Positions 56,261 to 64,000 of a DNA stretch of 64,000 bases are shown piece by piece. Each line of letters starts with the position of its first letter. Position 1 is the first letter of the stretch. The stretch lies in the NCBI GenBank assembly GCA_038049695.1, contig CP142452.1:33096501-33160500 (forward strand). The letters run 5' to 3'. Made by a program: the position numbers and the translations under genes. The stretch is from Cinnamomum chago. Its lineage: Eukaryota; Streptophyta; Magnoliopsida; Laurales; Lauraceae. The notes under the pieces were generated by a model that did not search any database, was not told the origin of the DNA, and worked only from the letters and a program-made list of their open reading frames with translations.

Positions 56261-57260
56261 TGTGTGGGGATAATTTCACAATACCCACCGTACTCATCTC
56301 TGGTAAGACTAGCAATTCGACACATCGGCTCAACCCATCTCGCCCTAACGATACTAGGTGAAATTAGGGTTCCAGAGTCAGAATCCCGAACGGAACCCCA
56401 TTCTGGAAAAGAAACGGCGAGATCTTCAAAATCCATTGCTATGCAATGGACTTTTTGTCTTTAGGCCGAATTCCATCATTTAGGCCTCAAAAAAGGCACC
56501 TCGACTAGACAGCTCACCTCGGCCAGACAACTCACTTCGGCCAGATAGCACACCTCGGCCATCTCGGGCATCTCGCCCAGAGACAGCTCACTTCGGCCAG
56601 ATAGCTCATCTCGGCCATCTCGGCCAGAGACAGCTCACTTCGGTCAGATAGCTCACCTCGGCCAGACAGCTCACTTTGGCTAGATAGCTCATCTCGGCCC
56701 AGTACTTCACCTAGGCCAAGTTCTCCATCTAGGCAGCAGTGTCAGATGACAAGACAGCCACGCTGCAGTACGAACTGACAGATAGGATGGGCGCCGAATG
56801 GTCACATCCACCAGGGATCGAGGTATGGGCAGATGGGACATCCCCTTTTTCACCTACCTCCACTAAGGAAGCTTCCGGTTGAACTTCTCGCCCTACATAT
56901 ACAGGCAAGAGGTAAACTCAAAGGAGGTATGTGTTGAGGCTCATACGGAATACAGGGAGGTTCAGACACGGGAACCTCCCTTACTCTGAGCTCTCTCTTC
57001 TTCTCCACCTCACTTCACCCTTTGCTCAGTGCCGCCACTAACTAAGGCGTCGGAGGGCCTTGCGCTGCCAGCAGCCAGGGTCCCTGACCGTTGCTTGTCC
57101 TCTCCTTTCAGGTTTCAGGCGTCTGATCCTTCTCCCAAAAGCTTCCAACAGCTCCACAAACCTCATCTGAGTCCCTGAAGCGGACAACCTCATATCGTCA
57201 CTTGGATAAGTCCTCAAAGGCACCCCCTAAGCTTGTGAGTCGATATTTTTTGCACTTAGA
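56261..57260 (+). repeat. Array LTR 8 (terminal)
   Basis: 1,000 bp with a single leading block. It ends GCACTTAGA rather than GCACTTACA and is followed by ATATC (57261-57265), not a primer site, so it is the right end of the original insertion. Confidence 0.85.
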
Positions 57261-57266
57261 ATATCA

Positions 57267-57550
57267 ATGGTTGATTCATCTTCAACCTCCGTCTCCCTAT
57301 CTCTTTATGCTGCTTCACTTCATCACTTATCACCATTGTTTCAGTGAAACTGAATTTGACAAATTACTTGGTTTGGAGTATGCAAATCTTGCCTTTGATC
57401 CATAGTCTGCAGGTCAAGGAATTGCTAACCAATGGGCTGCCAATAGAAGAAAAAGGCAAGGTAGACTTTGACTATGAAAAATTTAGAGAAAAAGACCTCT
57501 TTAGGAGGTGGATAACAGGAACTCGTTTGGAAGAGGTGTTGTTTGGAAGA
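57267..57550 (+). pseudogene. Copia gag N-terminal fragment
   Basis: ATG at 57267 gives MVDSSSTSVSLS and stops at 57347. From there another frame continues VKLNLTNYLVWSMQILPLIHSLQVKELLTNGLP, which matches the LxxxNYLxWxxQxLPxI pattern of copia gag N-termini. Later sequence (FDYEKFREKDLFRRWITGT) keeps some resemblance. The gypsy array inserted one base upstream of the ATG. A 16-bp unit GTTTGGAAGAGGTGTT is doubled near 57523-57556. Confidence 0.6.
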
Positions 57551-58579
57551 GGTGTTTTGTATTTTTGCCTACATCTACGCCATGAGAGAAATACTCACAT
57601 CTTGACTCTAATCAGAGTCTATGATTACATATTACATCATATTTATAATTTTTTACCCCTAAAAAAGCCTCGGTTAAATGACCAAAATACCCTTGATTTC
57701 GAATTCGCTCCATGGCTAACCGAATGGACCACTCCGGTAAACCCGAAATATAAGATATAAACCCAACAAACAGCCTTGTCAAATTTTTCTTTGCACCACA
57801 TGAAAGTGTTGTCTTTAAAAAAAAATTTGAAAAAAAAAACCAGAAGAAAATACCCACAAAAAAATAGCACCAATGAAAAAACATTTTGAACCTTTGCCGC
57901 ACCTCCCCTAAGTCCTCTGTTATACAAATTTGGCCTCATAGAACATAAATTTTGATGAAAAGGAGAATTTGATAACAACCTATTGCATGTTTGAATTTGA
58001 TAGCAGCTCATTTCATGTTTGAGACCAAGGGCAGATCTAAGTAAAAGTATGTTGGTGCGATCATCAAACTTCTGTGCAATTCCAAAATCTATATGAAAAT
58101 TTTGGATCTACTCTAAAAAGTCCAATAAAAATTATATGTCCACTCTCAAAATCCAAGTGAAATCCTTGGTTTAACCCAATACAACAACTACCTATTATTG
58201 TCTGCCTGCACCCATCAAACGAAAAGCCTGGTCCACCACTGTTTGGGGCAACTGTAGAACTGTGTCATCTTTCCTCATGCCGAAAATTTATGTCAACGAA
58301 AGTCGGTGAGGGTTCGGTAACTGTCCTGCTTTCAATTAATAAAATAAAATATCTTGTGAGAGATGGTCATTCACGTTAACTTAGTTCATTCATGCTAATC
58401 CTTTTAAAGAGCTTGCTTTTGACTTGGGGAAAAACCTCAATTGTCAAAGCCCGGTCTCTAGTTGTTTCACAGCCAACCTCAATTATCCAGTAGATCTGGT
58501 TATTTAGAACTGTTTGAAGTGTGACTTGTCTTATTGCTAGTGTTTGTCCATTCTTTTGTTCCTTTTTACGTTTTTAAAT
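57551..58579. other. Non-coding sequence, no recognised gene
   Basis: AT-rich and without a credible ORF. An A-rich tract (57810-57840) creates long shadow frames on the minus strand. CATGAGAGAAATACTCACATC (57591-57611) resembles the boundary after a degraded copia primer site, but no partner LTR is visible. Confidence 0.4.
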
Positions 58580-58896
58580 AAGGTATTTGACAATTCAATA
58601 CTTCTTAAACACCTAATTCCCAAATTCATAATTAAAAGTCACTAAATGTCACCAGAGTCGTTTGACTCAAGTATAAATTTTTATTTATATTTTTAACTTT
58701 TTTGCTTTGGATCCCATGATATCATGGTTTTTAAAAACCCATGATATCATGGGATCTACATGTTAAAAGTTAAAAAAGCTACTTGGATCCCATGATATCA
58801 TGGGATCGAAGGTCAAATGACTTGGTTACATTTAGTCATTTTTAGTCATGAATTTGGAGTTTGAATGTGTAAAGGGCATTGAATTGTCAAATCTCC
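58580..58896. mobile_element. MITE with long terminal inverted repeats
   Basis: 317 bp flanked by TTTTAAAT (58572-58579 and 58897-58904). The outer ~85 bp on each side are imperfect inverted copies (TTTGACAATTCAAT, CCAAATTCAT, ACTAAATGT). The centre carries CCATGATATCATGG three times (58709-58727, 58738-58755, 58785-58807). Without coding capacity it is a foldback MITE. An 8-bp duplication would suit hAT, but the ends do not prove it. Confidence 0.7.
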
Positions 58897-59334
58897 TTTT
58901 AAATATGATAAAAAATTAAACTATGAAAGTCCAAAAAATCACATTATTAAAAATAATGGCATGTTTGTTCAGCAGGAAATAGATTCCTAGGATTTCAAAG
59001 CATTGCCTTCGTAACAAAGGAGTCCAAACCAAATGAATAAAGGTGGGGATTCATGAGATGCCATTGAGAGATAATTTCCCCTCCTTAAATAAAATGATTT
59101 GTTGTTGTTCTGTTCTCTAGAGAATTAGATCCCAGGAGCATAATTAGGTACGTAAATCTGGGCGGGACGCCCAGGCCCGTCACAGGAAAAACGTGCCTGG
59201 GCCATTGAACGAGTCAATGGGCCGACACGACTCCCTCTGCTGGGTCGTGCTGGGCCAGGGGTGCTAAGCCCGCGGCACGGCATGGGAATTATCTGTGCGA
59301 TACTGGGCCACAAAATGGCACGGCACATACCACT
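58897..59334. other. Non-coding sequence with GC-rich segment
   Basis: AT-rich to about 59150, then GC-rich with CCGACACGACTC, GCTGGGCC and GGCACGGCA. Similar words return at 59830-59960 on the other side of the tandem repeat, so both may belong to one older repeat. Confidence 0.4.
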
Positions 59335-59830
59335 TCATTTTTAAATTTTTTTTATATAAATAAAATATAAAATTTAGAATAATTAAAGATTTAATTTTCA
59401 TTTGTAAATTAGGATCAAGGACCCCTGAAAGTCCATAAAGTCTCTTTCGATTTGTATAACAAAAAAAAAAAAAAGAATTGGCATGTGGGCTGGCACGGCC
59501 CAGTTCATTATTTTTTAAAACCTTTTTATATAAATAAAATATAAAACTTAGAATAATTAAAGAGATATTTTTCATTTGTAAATTAGGATCAAGAACCCCT
59601 AAAAGTCCATAAAGTCTCTTTCGATTTTTATAAAAAAAAAAATAGAATTGGCATGTGCAGGCAGGCAAGCCCACTTAATTAAAAAAAAAACTTATAAAAA
59701 TAAAATATAAAAATTAGAATAATTAAATATTTATTCTTCATTTGTAAATTAGGATCAAGAACCCTTAAAAGTCCATAAAATCACTTTCGTTTTTTGTAAC
59801 AAACAAAAAAAAAAAATAGAATTGGCATGT
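59335..59830. repeat. Three-copy tandem repeat of about 170 bp
   Basis: GTAAATTAGGATCAAG recurs at 59404, 59578 and 59744 (steps 174 and 166). Each unit has TATAAATAAAATATAAAA, the GGATCAAG block, AAAGTCCATAAA, an A-run and GAATTGGCATGTG. Confidence 0.8.
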
Positions 59831-60159
59831 GGGCCAGCCCATGGGCGACACGACTCAACCCAGCTGGGGTACGGCCCAGCGTGTCATGGATAAATCCGTG
59901 CAGTGGGCCTTCTTGGGCACGGCACGGGGCTGGGTCCTCCCTTTGCTGGGCTGGCCCAGTTTTTATGCCTAAGCATAATAATTTCATCTATATTTCTAAC
60001 ATAAACCCTCTTTTTATAGGTTGGCCTCCTGGTCAAAAGCGAGAATTTCAACTTGAAGGCGCAATGATCGATCCCTATGCATGTTTTTGATAACAAGGTT
60101 GTAACACCACTCAACCCTATTAAGTATGTCGGCCGACATAAATCCCACCACTCCTTAAC

Positions 60160-60162
<3 letters not shown>

Positions 60163-60191
<29 letters not shown>
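60163..60191. repeat. TA microsatellite
   Basis: About fourteen uninterrupted TA units. Confidence 0.9.
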
Positions 60192-60194
<3 letters not shown>

Positions 60195-60419
60195 CATCAC
60201 TTTACATATATTGAGTTTCTAGGAACTCTAAATGAAATATGCAAATGTCCCTGGCTATAACACCTTGTTTACCACAGAAGTATGCGTGAGATGTGAAAAT
60301 TAAAAGAATTCTTAAAAACTTACTTTAATTTCTTTTTTTTTTAATGAGATATTACTGGAGAGACCTTACAAGAAAAGTAAAAGTGACGAGTAGAAATATA
60401 AGTACGAACAATTAGTATA

Positions 60420-60680
60420 TTTTATGACATAAGGCTTTCAATTCAATTTTGATCCTACCATATAATTTTGGTCTGTCTGAAACCCACATAAACCTTTTAT
60501 TATATATTATAGTGGAAGGCTTTCTACTCAATTTTGAATACCTCCTTTTATTCTTAAGTCTCATTAGACCCCACATCAATCTACTATTATATACTATAAC
60601 AGAAGGTTTCCAATTCATCTTTGACCACTGCATTTCAATTTTAACTCTCACCAAACTCTAGATCAATTATTATATATGAA
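60420..60680. repeat. Imperfect repeats of about 80-90 bp
   Basis: Three diverged units, each with GAAGGCTTTCNATTCAATTTTGA near its start, a CNCATNNA block and TATTATATATTATA. A related piece (GATCTTTAATTCAATTTTGACC) lies near 62970. Confidence 0.45.
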
Positions 60681-62475
60681 GCGAAAAGAGTTCAATTTAG
60701 AAATCAGGGATCAATTTCAATTTGATTTTGACCAACTCTAGTTAATTAATGTTGACATTGCATTCCCTTCTCATTCTTGTCGCCACTCCCCTCCTTTCTA
60801 TTTCCAATTTTGTATCTTCTAATTGTAACTTAAATGCATTTAAGTTAATTGACATTTAAGTATCCATAATATTAGCCCGATCCATTTCACTTTAGCCTAT
60901 TTCATCTTTATTTAAATTATATTGCAAAATGACTGATCTCTCTTCCCGACTTACATAAAAAAACGTGTATTATGTAGCCAGAGGCCCAAAACTTTTCCCT
61001 TTTCTAATGATTCATGGCAGATGGGTAACAAAGGCTTTCATAGTTTCATATCTTCATCTAATTTTATTGTACAATATATTTTTTAGCATAGTATTTGAGT
61101 TACTTTAGCATAACAGCTTCTTGCGGAGATCTTGCTTCTTACATCTCTAATAAAATATATAAAAAAATCTTCCTTGAATTCTTCAAAGTAGCAATGAATA
61201 GTAAGATTTTGCCCCTCCAAATTATTATCCAATAATTTTTTTCTTTTTTTTTGAGTTTTTATTTTTATTTTTAAATTCTCATGTGTCTTTTCCTCGCCAA
61301 CTACCTCTTCTATGCTGATAGATTAGTTTGGGATATTGAGTTTTGCATATTTTGTTCTATTTTTATAATTTCAGTATGAATTTGGGTCAAAGTTATAATT
61401 GAGCCCTGTCATGTATGAGTTTGTTAAGTTAGACAGTTGTATTAAGATGCCTAATTTGCATTGTAGCTATCCAAAATATATAATCCCACTGTATGGGTAA
61501 GGGATCATTATAGAGAGATAAAATATATGATCACCACATGAAGAAGATGACTTAAAGCCAACACCGAATACCAACTTGATCTGGGTGATGTTTGAGGTTA
61601 ATGTGGTTTATGCTGGTATTATTTATCCCCCGTTACTTCGTGGAAGAAGTGCTCCCACACTGCAGATTTTCCTGGCTTGTATCATATCATATGGTGGTTT
61701 AATTTTGTATTCTTCTTCGTAATCGTGTGAAGTTTTTTGTCACAAGATATAATATGTTGGTTCGATTTAATGGTTCTCAACAATGGTGAAGATATTTGGT
61801 TCCACCATGTATAATATGTATCTGTTTCAAATTCTATTTCCTTAGCACTTATCAACAGAAAAAAAAAATGTACATGTACATGTTAGTACTAAATCACGTC
61901 ATATTTAGATGAAGATGAATAACTAGGTTTCGGTAAGTGGTTTTCCAATTGCATTAGCGAAGAGGGTTAAACTTTATCTCGGGTTAAAGCCTTAGAGGAA
62001 ACGGACTTCAAGTGATGGCTATTCTTCAATTTCAAAAATAGAAAAAAAACCATAGTTATTTAGACCAACAAATATCGTATTCATAGAGGGATTCATATTT
62101 CTTTAATTTAAAATTATTTTTATTTATTTTACATTTAAATAGAGCTATTTTTTTAATAATAGGAACACATATAAAGAATATTATATTTTTATATACATTT
62201 TCAAATTTTAGTTTTATGACTTATTAAAAAATGAGTTGAATAGTACCATTTTAACTTAAATTGTTTTTTTTTCTTCAACTATTTCTACCTTAAAGTTAAT
62301 TCATATATAATTACAGCTTACAAATACTACAATAGTACTTACTTCTTTGAATAAGTTGTCAGGTATAGAATTCTTTGAGTAATAAATAATATATATACAT
62401 ATTATTTTACATAAATACTACAATTCTAAAATATAATTTTTTATTTTAGATTTATTTTCTTTTTATTAATATTAT

Positions 62476-62478
<3 letters not shown>
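60681..62478. other. AT-rich non-coding sequence
   Basis: I see no gene, element boundary or RNA gene. ORFs are short and rich in chance Phe/Tyr/Ile codons. Confidence 0.5.

Positions 62479-62508
<30 letters not shown>
62479..62508. repeat. CA microsatellite
   Basis: About fifteen uninterrupted CA units ending at CATATTGC. Confidence 0.9.
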
Positions 62509-62511
<3 letters not shown>

Positions 62512-63868
62512 TGCAAGCTGATTTCAATTTATTAATCAGCCTCAATTTCTCAATTGATTCCAATTGATTTTGACTCTTCAATTCATTTAATACTCCATCA
62601 ATTGCTCATTAAACGACCCTTCTTCTCTTACCCATCTTTTAAAGAGAGAGATCACCTGATACCACATCATTATCGCCCATTGCATTTCTGAATTAAAATC
62701 CTCTTTTCTCCTTCTAAAAATATCATTATTCATGTTAAAAATGGTAATGTCTCTCTAATATTATAAATGCCACTAAATTATCAATCTCTCCTATTTTATT
62801 CATTCCATGAATGCCAATCAAACGGAGAAATCTCGGCAGCTTACAATATGGTCATATCCAAATAACTCGGTTTCATCCATAGAGGAGTACTATTTTTACA
62901 TTTTTCACATTATAAAATATGTTGCACATGCTAAGCACGGATGTCTTTCGCTAGTCTATTATTACACAAGATCTTTAATTCAATTTTGACCGCTACCTAT
63001 CAATTTTGACAAATGAAATCCATCAAGCTAGATCATAGAAAAAACAATATTTGAATATGTGATGAGCCTGATTGATGATTCTAATGATTTAAGAAAAATA
63101 AATAATAATGGAAGTGAAATTTACAGTTGATCAAACCACTTGGACGGATTTTGAAATCAATCACTCGGATATTTCTCTCCTAGGGCCCGATTTTACCACG
63201 AGTCTCCTCTATTATTTATAAATTATTTATCTAATATAATTATAAAGGTTTTCTCATTTGTACAGATCTGTGCTGAAAAAAATTTAGGCTTCCTTACTGC
63301 CCTTAAGTTATGGGGAGTTGATTTGACATAGATATTTCTGGGACTTCACATTCTGGTTTCCTCCCATTTGAGAACACTTATTGGTCGTCCAATTCAAAAG
63401 AAGCATTGTATCTGATCTCCAATCCTGAAAACTTCAACAATCCCAGAGAAAATCAAAAGTGAGACCAAATAGGCCCATAGAGTTGGACGGCAAATGCTAT
63501 TTGCTAGGATGCAACCCCAGAGAAGGTGAACCCAAATAGGCCCATAGATTTGGACACCAAATTCTGTGTGTTAGGATCCAAAATCTGTCAATTATCTATT
63601 CTTAACTGTCCTGTCGTTGCAGTGTTTATTTATTAATAAGAGATGAACATTTATGTGAGAACAAACAACTGGCAATAAAATTTTGGACACTTGCACTTAA
63701 TTAGCACGCAACAAAGGATATCCAATATGCTCCCCGGACGTCTACGCAATAAAAAAAAGCCGGCTTGTCGGGAGATCTCATTGATTTTATTTATAATTAG
63801 ACCTGGTCGGCTGCCCCCCGAGTCAAAAGTTGGCAAGATACAGTCTGTGTACACTTCTAAGGCATCTG
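62509..63868. other. AT-rich non-coding sequence
   Basis: No recognised gene. Two related phrases on AAATAGGCCCATAGA (63467, 63534) are a short duplication. The minus-strand frame 63651-63854 (67 codons) resembles nothing I know. Confidence 0.45.
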
Positions 63869-64000
63869 TAAAGAGCAGCCCTTGTTATACAGTGGTGCTA
63901 CTCACCCGGGATCCTGATCCCGGATGGACCCCGGGGTGCCTAGGATCCATTGGATCCCAGGGGCTTAAAGAGCAGCCCTTTTTATACAGTAGTGCTACGC
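63869..64000. repeat. Direct repeat around a GGATCC-rich segment, cut by window end
   Basis: AAAGAGCAGCCCTTNTTATA followed by CAGTNGTGCTAC occurs at 63871-63902 and 63968-63999. Between them lies a GC-rich stretch with GGATCC, GGATCCCAGG and CCGGGATCC words. It may be the edge of a MITE or a tandem satellite. Confidence 0.5.

Larger units (their letters stand above)
39688..57260 (+). mobile_element. Tandem LTR-interior array of a Tat-like non-autonomous gypsy element
   Basis: Eight LTR copies of about 1 kb alternate with interiors of 1.2-1.5 kb, all on the plus strand: LTRs at 39688, 41880, 44622, 46895, 49074, 51588, 53782 and 56261. Each complete interior opens with a TGGCGCCGTCTGTGGG-type primer site and ends with a polypurine tract GAAGCTGGGGGGCTATT. 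No protease, polymerase or integrase is coded. ATATC flanks only the outer ends, so the array behaves as one insertion. The primer-site and polypurine types are common in Tat gypsy elements. The interior carries only a short gag-like or unknown ORF, as in TR-GAG or LARD elements. Confidence 0.85.

Noticed and set aside
39688..57260. CRISPR-like or satellite array
   Set aside because: The periodic units contain LTR ends, primer sites and polypurine tracts, which identify retrotransposon copies. The short LTR and interior repeats lack spacer structure.
57612..58011. Two long minus-strand frames rich in Phe
   Set aside because: They run through an A-rich tract antisense to a decayed copia region and show no domain.
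59264..59674. 136-codon minus-strand frame
   Set aside because: Its internal similarity comes from the ~170-bp tandem repeat, and the composition follows the AT-rich DNA.

Overview
This is plant (angiosperm) intergenic DNA made almost entirely of nested transposable elements. I see no intact host gene, rRNA, tRNA or CRISPR. The plant assignment rests on the element types: Ty1/copia elements with an initiator-Met-tRNA primer site, a Tat-type Ty3/gypsy derivative with a TGGCGCCGTCTGTGGG primer site, Mutator-like elements (MULEs) with 9-bp target duplications, a LINE and MITEs. The species cannot be told from the sequence.

Region 1 (1-8890) holds two related, non-autonomous SIRE/Maximus-like copia elements lying back to back. 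The minus-strand one (1-3929, running off the left edge) has a 5' LTR, a primer site and one intact 522-aa gag-type ORF (coiled coil plus CCHC knuckle). It has no pol in view. The plus-strand one (3930-8890) has lost nearly all of gag. Its internal region is AT-rich and non-coding, and is built of successive inverted repeats whose arms differ from one to the next while the loops share a TAGTTATATCTTTT-like motif. I consider this hairpin series the most unusual signal in the window.

Region 2 (7042-39410) is a 16.18-kb direct tandem duplication (7042-23221 and 23230-39410) with an 8-bp filler at the junction. The copies are nearly identical. Each holds the same nest: a 5'-truncated LINE (17-bp TSD) split by a minus-strand copia element (TSD AAGAG). 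That copia element is itself split by MULE A (TSD ATGAGAAAA), which carries a 2.9-kb solo LTR (TSD CATGG), by the adjacent MULE B, which carries foreign sequence, and by a ~1.08-kb insertion in the 5' LTR (repeat GAATAAT). The copia LTRs differ by about 11% where I counted, so the nest is old and the duplication recent.

Region 3 (39688-57260) is a tandem array of eight ~1-kb LTRs alternating with short internal regions of a non-autonomous Tat-like gypsy element. A single pair of 5-bp repeats (ATATC) brackets all 17.6 kb, as expected if one insertion was expanded by LTR-LTR recombination. The second LTR is broken by a truncated minus-strand copia element (42405-44541).

Region 4 (57261-64000) starts with a copia gag fragment and continues as AT-rich non-coding DNA with a 317-bp MITE, a three-copy ~170-bp tandem repeat, TA and CA microsatellites and short dispersed repeats.

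The elements form no shared pathway. The window is a layered record of insertion, deletion, duplication and decay.
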